Shown: one piece after another, positions 1 through 6,035 of the stretch | Layout of the letters: each line of letters starts with the position of its first letter | Position numbering within the stretch: position 1 is the stretch's first letter | NCBI GenBank assembly: GCA_964481185.1 | Contig: CAYZSY010000018.1 | Span: forward strand, 1-13,342 | From: JAOAJC01 sp964481185 | Lineage (GTDB): Archaea > Nanobdellota > Nanobdellia > Pacearchaeales > GW2011-AR1 | DNA length: 13,342 nt | Direction of reading: 5' to 3' | Made by a program: the position numbers and the translations under genes | The notes under the pieces: model-generated | What the model was told of the DNA's origin: nothing | Databases searched by the model: none | Seen by the model: only the letters and a program-made list of their open reading frames with translations

Positions 1-15
1 ATTCGTAATCGTTTT

Positions 16-265
16 CGAGCCCACCGAGTAATATGTCGCCTAACATCGCGATTAAACAAAGTTAGCTTCCAATCTTATAATAGCAAGTAAGAAGCGAATT
101 TGGGAAAATTCTGGCTTTTACTAAAAAAGTGAGCGAAGCAAAAAGAAATTACCTCTTAATCTGCTGTTGCTTGACCGAACGAAGTGAGGCACGAGTGGAG
201 CAAGAAGCGACCTCGAGAGTTTTAATTTTTCTTTCAGGGTGGGGGCGGAGGATGGAAGCTCCGCC
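16..265 (+). repeat. structured intergenic element, copy 1
   Basis: No convincing gene lies in 1-348; this element fills most of it. It matches the second copy at 940-1172 in the same order: CGAGCC (16-21 vs 940-945), AACATCGCGATTA (42-54 vs 974-986), GAATTTGGGAAAAT (96-109 vs 1029-1042) and GGAGCAAGAAGCGAC (197-211) vs GGAGCAAGTAGCGAT (1124-1138). Spacings are nearly equal: 54 vs 55 and 101 vs 95 bases. Predicted pairings are GATTAA 50-55 with TTAATC 156-161, GCTTC with GAAGC near 65-95, TTGCT 167-171 with AGCAA 199-203, and a 7-bp hairpin GGCGGAG 244-250 with CTCCGCC 259-265. It may start before the window. It could be a non-coding RNA, a non-autonomous mobile element or a recombination substrate; the sequence does not decide. 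Confidence 0.55.
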
Positions 266-319
266 ATTGAATAGGAAAAATTATCGTGCTATTCTGAAGA
301 ATGGGAGTTGGGCGAAAGA

Positions 320-327
320 TTTATAAA
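320..327 (+). promoter_or_regulatory. TATA box, TTTATAAA
   Basis: TTTATAAA is centred about 25 bases before the ATG at 349. That is the archaeal TATA spacing for a leaderless transcript and fixes the start at 349 rather than the in-frame ATG at 301, which would put the box inside the coding sequence. Confidence 0.6.
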
Positions 328-348
328 CTACTAAGTAGTAACAAATAT

Positions 349-765
349 ATGAAAAAGAAAGTTTTAGATTTAGAAAATAGAGAAGAAGCTGAAAAAGAAA
401 TGAGGAGCTATTTAAAATTAGAATGCCCACATTATCTTGGCTCTAAGCCTGCTTCTGTAGAATTGGTTCATGATGTTGCGATAAAACTATTTGAAGGAGA
501 AGAGAGAAGCAGAGTTTTAGTTTATGATGTAAAGTTACAAGATAAATCAGAAGCATTTGGAACAATTGGGGGCATTCTATATCCACATCAGCCTCCTTAT
601 TCAAATGTGTTTCCAAAGACACAAGTTAAAGATACTAACACTGCCGCAAGTATGCATCTTTATTGGGAAGCACGTAATAGATTTGGAAACACCAGCTTAT
701 TCAGTAAAAAAGAAAATCTAGAAGAATTGGCAGAAATACTAGAAATTCCAAAAGAGTTAAGATAA
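349..765 (+). CDS. hypothetical protein, 138 aa
   Basis: I do not recognise this protein. It is soluble and mixed in charge, with no signal peptide or membrane segment. The N-terminal third is rich in Glu/Lys and probably helical (ENREEAEKEMRSYLKLE). The middle has strand-like stretches (SRVLVYDVKL) and a Gly/Pro-rich segment (GTIGGILYPHQPPYSNVF). The C-terminus ends in a charged helix (KENLEELAEILEIPKEL). I chose the ATG at 349 because a TATA box sits 25 bases upstream; an in-frame ATG at 301 would extend it by 16 residues over that promoter. The gene stands alone, between structured intergenic elements and a 9-bp inverted repeat, and is not part of an operon. This suggests an acquired single-gene unit, but its function is unknown. 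Confidence 0.65.
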   Translation: MKKKVLDLENREEAEKEMRSYLKLECPHYLGSKPASVELVHDVAIKLFEGEERSRVLVYDVKLQDKSEAFGTIGGILYPHQPPYSNVFPKTQVKDTNTAASMHLYWEARNRFGNTSLFSKKENLEELAEILEIPKELR

Positions 766-801
766 AGCCCAACTCTAAGAAAAATTTGGGTGAGCAAAGC
801 G

Positions 802-874
802 AACTGCTTATCGTTTGTTAGGCGAAATTTTTTTAAAATTTCGTTGGTGTTCTTTTGGTCCGATAAGCAAAGTT
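802..874 (+). other. 73-nt two-stem imperfect hairpin
   Basis: Downstream of the 349-765 gene, GCTTATCG 806-813 pairs with CGATAAGC 861-868. AACT 802-805 with AGTT 871-874 extends this across a two-base bulge. Inside, CGAAATTTT 823-831 pairs with AAAATTTCG 835-843 around a TTT loop. The stems are separated by unpaired stretches of 9 and 17 bases. It could end the upstream transcript, form a structured RNA, or act as folded single-stranded DNA. No T-run directly follows the outer stem, so a simple intrinsic terminator is not the best fit. Confidence 0.5.
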
Positions 875-939
875 TTTCTATTATTTTCACGATAATTTTT
901 CAGTATCTGGGTGGGAAGAAAGATAATTTTTTATTTCCC

Positions 940-1172
940 CGAGCCGAAGAATGAGGCGAGTGGTGTCAATCCCAACATCGCGATTATCTGAAGTTCTTCG
1001 CCACTCTAAATTTTATCAAATAATCGAAGAATTTGGGAAAATCACGCAGAGATTTTCCAGATAATCGCTGTTATCAGCCCCGAGGCAACAGCCGAGAGCC
1101 CGCAGGGCGTGGTGCGACTGAAAGGAGCAAGTAGCGATGGCACAATTTTTAAGGGCGGGGGAAGGCAGTGCG
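940..1172 (+). repeat. structured intergenic element, copy 2, three-way-junction fold
   Basis: This is the second copy of the element at 16-265. The core folds on paper into a three-way junction. The closing stem is 980-990 with 1058-1068 (11 bp). Branch one is 991-1000 with 1025-1034 (10 bp, one G-T pair). Branch two is 1036-1043 with 1051-1058 (8 bp, 7-nt loop; its last base competes with the closing stem). GCTGTT 1067-1072 with AACAGC 1087-1092 and GCCC 1098-1101 with GGGC 1105-1108 add further hairpins. GAGTGG 958-963 can pair with CCACTC 1001-1006 in the loop of branch one, giving a possible pseudoknot. The patch around 1075-1170 is visibly richer in G+C than nearby genes. It fills most of the gap between the two orphan genes; I see no gene in it. 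Confidence 0.55.
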
Positions 1173-1174
1173 GA

Positions 1175-1666
1175 TTAATTTTTCTTTTCCCAAACGCCAA
1201 CTGATTCTCCCTTAAGAAGTCTATCAAGCATTTCCAATTCTTCATAAATTCCCTCAATCAATTCATAATTTTTTGCTTCCTCTAAAGTAACCCAAGCATA
1301 TTCTGTGAGGGCGGGACAAAGTTTTATTTCTTCTCCAATAGGGTCAGCAAAAAGACTAACAATTATCGTTGGAATATTGTCAGAACGAATATAAGAAAGA
1401 CTTGTTAAGTATCTAATATTTTTAACATTCAATCCTACTTCTTCCATAACTTCCCTTTTTAACAAGTCTTCAAAAACATTATACCAATGAGCAGAAGTAT
1501 CTTTTGGTCTTTTTGCGTAGTCATCTAATTCTAATTTTCCGCCAGGAACAGTCCATTGATTTGGAAATGCTTTTTCAGTTGGCGCTCTTTTTGTAATCAA
1601 AAATTTATTATCCTTGATTAAGATTCCCGTTACAACAAGATAATGAGCTTTTTGCGAGTCGTACAT
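1175..1666 (-). CDS. Nudix hydrolase
   Basis: A 163-residue Nudix-fold protein, predicted to hydrolyse a nucleoside diphosphate linked to another moiety in the cytoplasm, with a divalent metal. The signature is split: PGGKLELDD at residues 41-49 starts the box and REVMEEVGL at 71-79 completes it, with about 20 extra residues between (YAKRPKDTSAHWYNVFEDLLK). Metal-binding candidates are E72, E75 and E76. The conserved look of the insert suggests a known insertion-bearing subfamily rather than a broken gene, but the substrate cannot be read from sequence. The ATG at 1664-1666 is supported by a TATA box about 26 bases upstream. The gene is alone, opposite to its neighbours, and flanked by a 12-bp inverted repeat, which suggests acquisition as a unit. 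Confidence 0.88.
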   Translation of the reverse strand: MYDSQKAHYLVVTGILIKDNKFLITKRAPTEKAFPNQWTVPGGKLELDDYAKRPKDTSAHWYNVFEDLLKREVMEEVGLNVKNIRYLTSLSYIRSDNIPTIIVSLFADPIGEEIKLCPALTEYAWVTLEEAKNYELIEGIYEELEMLDRLLKGESVGVWEKKN

Positions 1667-1688
1667 AATTGTTTATTATTTATTTAAC

Positions 1689-1696
1689 ATTATAAA
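1689..1696 (-). promoter_or_regulatory. TATA box for the Nudix gene
   Basis: Read on the - strand this is TTTATAAT, centred about 26 bases before the ATG at 1666, which predicts a leaderless transcript. Confidence 0.6.
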
Positions 1697-1768
1697 TTTT
1701 TGCTTTACGCACTGCCTTCGGGTGGGGGTTGGATTGGATATAAGCCATCGCTATTACTGATAACATAA

Positions 1769-1796
1769 TGGTATCATAAGCAAATTTATGATACCA
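1769..1796 (+). other. dif: dif-like Xer recombination site
   Basis: TGGTATCATAA (1769-1779), GCAAAT (1780-1785) and TTATGATACCA (1786-1796) form a perfect palindrome around an asymmetric 6-bp centre. This is the 28-bp 11-6-11 layout of Xer target sites. The inner core CATAA-N6-TTATG matches the inner arms of E. coli dif. The site lies 56 bases upstream of xerA. A second inverted repeat, TACCATA 1792-1798 with TATGGTA 1803-1809, abuts it and may be an accessory or operator site. Alternatives are an operator for xerA or a transcript hairpin; the exact spacing and the neighbouring recombinase favour dif. Confidence 0.75.
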
Positions 1797-1822
1797 TACC
1801 AATATGGTACATTATCACAAGA

Positions 1823-1830
1823 TTTTTATA
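1823..1830 (+). promoter_or_regulatory. TATA box for xerA
   Basis: TTTTTATA is centred about 26 bases before the xerA ATG at 1853. It lies 26 bases beyond the dif-like palindrome, so a recombinase bound there could influence its own expression. Confidence 0.6.
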
Positions 1831-1852
1831 GAATAAGCATTATACAAGCTCA

Positions 1853-2662
1853 ATGGATAGAGAGCAGTTACTGCAAAAGCTTAAACAAGAACTAGAAATT
1901 CGCAATTTCGCAAGAAAAACAGTGAAATCTTATTTGAATTCAACATCTAAATTCTTAGATTACGCAAAGAATAAAGAATTAAACCAACAAATAGTAAAAG
2001 ACTACATACAAATAAGAATTCAGAATAAAGAGCCCTCTTCAGTAGCCCATGATATTTTTGCAATATCATTCTTCTTTAAAACTATATTAAATCGAACAAT
2101 CCACGTGCCAAGACCAAAAAGAAACAAGACAATTCCAGAAATCTTAACGCATGACGAGATTAAAAGAATGATAAATGCCACAAACAATATAAAGCATAGG
2201 TTGATTCTCAAGATTCTATATGGTTGTGGCCTTCGGGTGTCAGAGATAGTTAACTTAAACAAAGAGGATGTTAACTTAACTGAAGAATTAATCAAGATAA
2301 GGCTTGCCAAAGGCAGAAAAGACAGGTTTGTTAAAATACCAGACTCAATAAAAGAAGAAATCGCTTCTTATTGTAACTTAGAAAAAAGTGTCATCTTATT
2401 CCCATCAAACCGCGGCGGAAACCTTACAACCGCAACAATCCAGGCAATTGTAGAAAATTCTGCAAGAAAAGCCCATATAACAAAAAAGGTTCATCCACAC
2501 ACTCTTAGGCACTCATTTGCAACGCATTTGCTTGAGCAAGGAACAGACCTTAGAATTATACAAAAGCTTCTTGGGCATTCAGATATAAAAACAACGCAAA
2601 TATACACTCAAATATCACAGCAGTCTATAAAAAATATAAGGAGCCCTTTAGACAATATATAA
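1853..2662 (+). CDS. xerA: tyrosine recombinase XerA
   Basis: A 269-residue tyrosine recombinase of the archaeal XerA/bacterial XerC-XerD type, expected to resolve chromosome dimers at a dif site by strand cleavage through a 3'-phosphotyrosine. Residues 1-85 look like the helical core-binding domain and about 95-269 are the catalytic domain. The catalytic set is complete: R128 (GCGLRVSEI), K153 (AKGRKDR), H216 and R219 (HTLRHSFATHLL), H242 (LLGHSDIKTT) and nucleophile Y251 (TQIYTQI). The usual extra segment of integron integrases before the HxLRH box is absent, so this is Xer rather than IntI. A leaderless promoter supports the start. A dif-like site lies just upstream and topA follows after one base, implying an operon. 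An element-encoded integrase is possible, but length and site favour the chromosomal role. Confidence 0.9.
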   Translation: MDREQLLQKLKQELEIRNFARKTVKSYLNSTSKFLDYAKNKELNQQIVKDYIQIRIQNKEPSSVAHDIFAISFFFKTILNRTIHVPRPKRNKTIPEILTHDEIKRMINATNNIKHRLILKILYGCGLRVSEIVNLNKEDVNLTEELIKIRLAKGRKDRFVKIPDSIKEEIASYCNLEKSVILFPSNRGGNLTTATIQAIVENSARKAHITKKVHPHTLRHSFATHLLEQGTDLRIIQKLLGHSDIKTTQIYTQISQQSIKNIRSPLDNI

Positions 2663-2663
2663 A

Positions 2664-4952
2664 ATGGCAGTTGAATCATTCATTCCAGTTAAAGACGTAA
2701 AAATATCCACAGAAAAAGAAGTAAAGCAGAAGCCATCTATTTCAGAGCTTACAACTATAGAGTCTCCCGGAAAGCCAGTTCCTGCTTCTTTTATTGACAA
2801 ACAACTAAAAAAACTCTCAAGAAAACATAAAAAGCCTGCAGAAGAAAAAGGAATAAATGCAAGAGGAAGCAAAAAAGATTCTATTCTTATTATAACAGAA
2901 AAGCCGCAGGCTGCACTGAAAATCGCCTCATCACTTGGACAACCTAAAAAATTTACAGAAAACGGCATATCTTACTACGAAATAGAAAGAGATAACAAGA
3001 AAATTATGGTTGCTTCTGCAGTAGGCCATTTATTTGGGCTTACATATAAGCAAGGACAGAAAGGATGGCCAATCTTTGAAACAGAGTGGAAGCCAACTTA
3101 TGAGAGAAAATCAGCAGCATTCACAAAAAAATATTATGAACTACTAAAGAAACTTTGCAGAAAAGCAAAAGAATTTATTATCGCAACAGACTTTGATACA
3201 GAAGGAGAGGTAATAGGATGGAATGTTCTAAGATTTATCTGCGGAAAGAATGATGCAAAAAGAATGAAATTTTCAACCCTGACAAAAGATGAGCTGGAAA
3301 AGTCATTTGAGAATCCGCTCCCAACACTTGCATGGGAAAATGCATATGCGGGAGAAACAAGGCATGTAGTTGACTGGCTCTATGGCATAAACCTCTCAAG
3401 AGCGCTAATGTCTGCAATTAAAACAAGCGGTTCATTCAGAATCCTCTCAATAGGGAGAGTTCAAGGCCCAGCTCTCAAGATTATTGTAGAGAGAGAAAGA
3501 GAAATAGAAAAATTCAAGCCAGAGCCTTACTGGCAGGTATTCGCCTTTGCAAATGAATGCAGATTTAAGCACCCAAAAGATATATTTGACAAGAAAGAGC
3601 TAGAAAAATTCAAAGATATTAAGGAAGCAATTGCAGAAGCAACAAAAACAGAAGAAAAAATTTCTCCTCCAGCCCCTTTTGATTTAACAACCCTCCAAAC
3701 AGAAGCATACAAGCACCATAAGATATCGCCGAGTGAAACGCTGAAAATAGCGCAAAACCTTTACATTGAAGGACTTATATCTTACCCAAGAACATCCTCC
3801 CAAAAAATACCTCAAGAAATAGAGCCAAAAAAAATTTTAAAACTATTAAGCTCGCATTTTCCACAGGTTAAGGAAGCTAAAAGAGATATTCCGATAGAAG
3901 GTAAAAAATCAGACCCAGCACATCCTTCAATCTATCCAACAGGAGAGTTTAGAGAGCTCGAAGAGAGAGAAGGAAAAATTTATAATTTAATAGTCAAAAG
4001 ATTTATCTCTGCATTCTCAAATGATGCAATAACAAACAACAAAAGAGTTGTTTTAACTTCAACGAAAGACAAAAACATAAAATTCACAGCATCTGGATTA
4101 AAAATAGTTGAAAAAGGATGGACGAAAGTATATCCTGCACAAATAGAAGAAAGTGATGTTCCGGATATGAACGGAAAGGTAAAGATAGATAAAATAGAAT
4201 TTGAATCTAAAGAAACACAACCTCCAAAAAGATACACTCCTGCTTCTCTTGTCTCTGCAATGGAAAAGAAGAATCTTGGAACAAAGGCAACACGTTCAAC
4301 AATAATCGATACTTTGTTCGAAAGAGGTTACTTAGATGGAAAAAGTATTCAGGCAACCCCCCTTGGACTAAAGCTTATAGAATCACTTGAAAAATACTCT
4401 CCAATTATCATAGATGAAAACCTTACAAAGCAGTTGGAAGAGCAGATGGATAAAATTCAGGAATCAAAAGAAGGATTTGATGATAAAGAAAAAGAAGTAA
4501 TTGATAAAGCAAAGAGAGTGATAACTGACATCTCCAGAGAATTTAAGGTAAAAGAGATAGAAATAGGAAAAGAACTTGCAAAAGGTCTTGAGATTCTTAG
4601 AAAAGAGCAGATAGAAGCAAACACATTAGTTCAATGTCCAGCATGCAAGAAAGGAAGTCTTAGAATTTTATTTAATCGCGCATCAAGAAGATATTTTGTC
4701 GCCTGTTCAGCTTATCCAGATTGCAAGCAAACTTACAGCTTGCCTCCAGATTCACTTGTCAAAAAATCTGAGAAGATTTGCGAATCTTGCGGTTTTCCAG
4801 AGCTTTTAGCAATAAGGAAAGGCAAGCGCCCATGGCAGTTCTGTTTTAACATAAACTGCAAAAAAAACAAGGCACTAAGAGAAGAATGGGAAAGAAAAAA
4901 AGCAGCAAGAGAACTAAAAAAAGAAAAATCAAAAAAAGAGGCAGAGCAGTAA
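2664..4952 (+). CDS. topA: DNA topoisomerase I (type IA), with N-terminal extension
   Basis: A 762-residue type IA topoisomerase that relaxes negative supercoils through a 5'-phosphotyrosine. The Toprim domain starts near residue 73 (ILIITEKPQAALKIASSLG), with E79 and the acidic triad D176, D178, E180 (DFDTEGE). The nucleophile is Y374 in GLISYPRTSS. Two C-terminal zinc ribbons are visible: C658, C661, C681, C687 and C706, C709, C727, C732. The end is a Lys/Glu-rich tail. Residues 1-72 are unusual: a charged, Pro/Lys-rich, probably disordered leader before Toprim, which normally starts close to the N-terminus. No other ATG exists before residue 115, and the start lies one base after the xerA stop, so the leader appears genuine unless a GTG or TTG is used. 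Coupling to xerA and dif suggests a role near replication termination. Confidence 0.93.
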   Translation: MAVESFIPVKDVKISTEKEVKQKPSISELTTIESPGKPVPASFIDKQLKKLSRKHKKPAEEKGINARGSKKDSILIITEKPQAALKIASSLGQPKKFTENGISYYEIERDNKKIMVASAVGHLFGLTYKQGQKGWPIFETEWKPTYERKSAAFTKKYYELLKKLCRKAKEFIIATDFDTEGEVIGWNVLRFICGKNDAKRMKFSTLTKDELEKSFENPLPTLAWENAYAGETRHVVDWLYGINLSRALMSAIKTSGSFRILSIGRVQGPALKIIVEREREIEKFKPEPYWQVFAFANECRFKHPKDIFDKKELEKFKDIKEAIAEATKTEEKISPPAPFDLTTLQTEAYKHHKISPSETLKIAQNLYIEGLISYPRTSSQKIPQEIEPKKILKLLSSHFPQVKEAKRDIPIEGKKSDPAHPSIYPTGEFRELEEREGKIYNLIVKRFISAFSNDAITNNKRVVLTSTKDKNIKFTASGLKIVEKGWTKVYPAQIEESDVPDMNGKVKIDKIEFESKETQPPKRYTPASLVSAMEKKNLGTKATRSTIIDTLFERGYLDGKSIQATPLGLKLIESLEKYSPIIIDENLTKQLEEQMDKIQESKEGFDDKEKEVIDKAKRVITDISREFKVKEIEIGKELAKGLEILRKEQIEANTLVQCPACKKGSLRILFNRASRRYFVACSAYPDCKQTYSLPPDSLVKKSEKICESCGFPELLAIRKGKRPWQFCFNINCKKNKALREEWERKKAARELKKEKSKKEAEQ

Positions 4953-4954
4953 TA

Positions 4955-4964
4955 CTTAAAAATA
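4955..4964 (+). promoter_or_regulatory. TATA-like box for the 4984 gene
   Basis: CTTAAAAATA is centred about 25 bases before the ATG at 4984. It overlaps the end of the topA region, so the small gene probably has its own leaderless transcript even though it follows topA closely. Confidence 0.45.
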
Positions 4965-4983
4965 GAACAGCAATAGATTTCTA

Positions 4984-5349
4984 ATGGTTAGAGTAATATA
5001 CATTAAAGACCCAGGCAATATAATAAGAGAAAGAAGAAATCGTGCAGACAAATTGGAGCAGATAGCAAAAGAGATAAACTCGAGGCATAAAAAATCTCCC
5101 CACCCCAATTTACGGAGCAACACATATATTGACACAATAGAAGAAGTAACAAAATTAATCGTATCTAATTCAACAGGCACAATAAGCATAGACTTTCAAA
5201 ATAGAACAATAGATGTCAGAGACCAAAATACAATGACTCTGGCAACAGAAATCGCCGAAGAATACAAAAGAATCGCAAAAGAAGACTATACTATCAGACT
5301 AATTTCCAACAAAACAAGCTATACAAAAAAACAGAAGTTTAATTTTTAA
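4984..5349 (+). CDS. hypothetical protein, 121 aa
   Basis: I do not recognise this protein. The N-terminus is short strand (VRVIYIKD) followed by a basic amphipathic helix rich in Arg/Lys/Glu (NIIRERRNRADKLEQIAKEINSR). The centre (TGTISIDFQNRTIDVRD) looks like two beta strands, and another helix follows (LATEIAEEYKRIAKED). There is no signal peptide, membrane segment or cysteine. It begins 31 bases after topA on the same strand, with its own TATA-like box, and ends 25 bases before the convergent eL15 gene. The basic character would suit nucleic-acid binding, but that is only inference. Confidence 0.65.
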   Translation: MVRVIYIKDPGNIIRERRNRADKLEQIAKEINSRHKKSPHPNLRSNTYIDTIEEVTKLIVSNSTGTISIDFQNRTIDVRDQNTMTLATEIAEEYKRIAKEDYTIRLISNKTSYTKKQKFNF

Positions 5350-5374
5350 AAGTTAGATAAAATCCCTAGTTTTT

Positions 5375-5947
5375 TTATTTGCCCATATGCCTATGTGTTC
5401 CAACACTAGGTCTTGTCTTCAGAGTAGGAGACTTTGTGCTTAATCCTCTTGATTTCTTTCCTGCAGAAGTTAATCCTCTTGCAGCGCGATTTTTGTTCTC
5501 TGTTCTGCAAATCCAATTTATTGTAGGGTCATTTAATATTTCAGGCCTATAAGGATCAACAAGTATAACCTCAAAGAAATAATGCTTTCCATCCTTTCCA
5601 AGATAGTATGAATTCAAAACCTCAAGATTTGGATATCTCTTCTCAACTCTCTGCTCGGCAACCCACTGATAAGACATCTTCAATATCTTTCTTTCGTGCT
5701 GTTTTCTTGATTTTCTCCCGTGAGTATGCCTAGGCCTCTTTCTCCCGCCTCTTAACAAGCGAACTCTGACAACAAAAAAACCCTTTTTTGCTTTATATCC
5801 AAGCGCTCTTGCCCTGTCCAATCTAAGAGGTTTTTCGACCTCAACAACAGCCCCAGAAGCTCTCCATTTAATCATTCTGTCATGCAATGCTACCTTTTCA
5901 GGCTCTTTCCATGCTTCTCTCAAATAATGATACATTCCTCTTGCCAT
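5375..5947 (-). CDS. rpl15e: 50S ribosomal protein eL15
   Basis: A 190-residue eL15 (archaeal L15e), a large-subunit ribosomal protein shared by Archaea and eukaryotes and absent from Bacteria. Recognisable segments are the N-terminus MARGMYHYLREAWK, the basic RLLRGGRKRPRHTHGRKSRK stretch, RYPNLEVLNSYYLGKDGKH, and the C-terminal block with NRAARGLTSAGKKSRGL. The length is normal and nothing is broken. It is highly basic, as expected for rRNA contact. A TATA-like box 26 bases before the ATG predicts a leaderless single-gene transcript. The gene gives strong evidence that the window is archaeal. Confidence 0.97.
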   Translation of the reverse strand: MARGMYHYLREAWKEPEKVALHDRMIKWRASGAVVEVEKPLRLDRARALGYKAKKGFFVVRVRLLRGGRKRPRHTHGRKSRKQHERKILKMSYQWVAEQRVEKRYPNLEVLNSYYLGKDGKHYFFEVILVDPYRPEILNDPTINWICRTENKNRAARGLTSAGKKSRGLSTKSPTLKTRPSVGTHRHMGK

Positions 5948-5968
5948 ATTTAATGCTATAAAAACAGC

Positions 5969-5978
5969 CTTTTAAAAC
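5969..5978 (-). promoter_or_regulatory. TATA-like box for rpl15e
   Basis: On the - strand this reads GTTTTAAAAG, centred about 26 bases before the ATG at 5947, as at the other promoters in the window. Confidence 0.55.
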
Positions 5979-5981
5979 TTA

Positions 5982-6026
5982 CGTGCATTGAAAAAGCACG
6001 GAATGTCCCAGAGAGGACAATCTCTG
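5982..6026. other. short inverted repeats between the toxin-antitoxin pair and rpl15e
   Basis: CGTGC 5982-5986 pairs with GCACG 5996-6000. TGTCC 6004-6008 pairs with GGACA 6015-6019. The loop of that second hairpin, CAGAGA 6009-6014, is itself complementary to TCTCTG 6021-6026, so the last two pairings exclude one another. They lie after the antitoxin stop codon and before the rpl15e promoter on the same strand, and could end one transcript or influence the next. The arms are short. Confidence 0.35.
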
Positions 6027-6035
6027 AGCGTTTTG

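Larger units (their letters stand above)
305..775. repeat. 9-bp inverted repeat flanking the 349-765 gene
   Basis: GAGTTGGGC at 305-313 is the exact reverse complement of GCCCAACTC at 767-775. The repeat brackets one small gene with its promoter; the right arm begins one base after the stop codon. The arms contain GTTGGGC and GCCCAAC, which fit the GTTRRRY and RYYYAAC consensus of integron cassette boundaries. The motifs are degenerate, so this resemblance is only suggestive. Confidence 0.45.
1161..1719. repeat. 12-bp inverted repeat flanking the Nudix gene
   Basis: GAAGGCAGTGCG at 1161-1172 is the exact reverse complement of CGCACTGCCTTC at 1708-1719. The arms lie just beyond the Nudix stop codon and just upstream of its promoter, so they bracket the whole transcription unit. 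The left arm is also the edge of the structured element copy 2. The arms may be ends of a mobilised unit or inverted copies of one intergenic element. Confidence 0.55.

Noticed and set aside
129..326. 65-codon open frame inside structured element copy 1
   Set aside because: Its composition is unlike a protein, it overlaps the repeat and hairpins, and no promoter precedes it.
301..348. In-frame upstream ATG extending the 349-765 protein by 16 residues
   Set aside because: A TATA box lies within that stretch at the exact distance for a leaderless start at 349.
1853..2662. Reading the recombinase as an integron integrase
   Set aside because: It lacks the IntI-specific extra segment before the HxLRH box and lies at the far end of any cassette order; Xer fits better.
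6004..6026. H-type pseudoknot from TGTCC/GGACA and CAGAGA/TCTCTG
   Set aside because: The connecting loops would be zero to one base, which is not sterically plausible; exclusive hairpins are the better reading.
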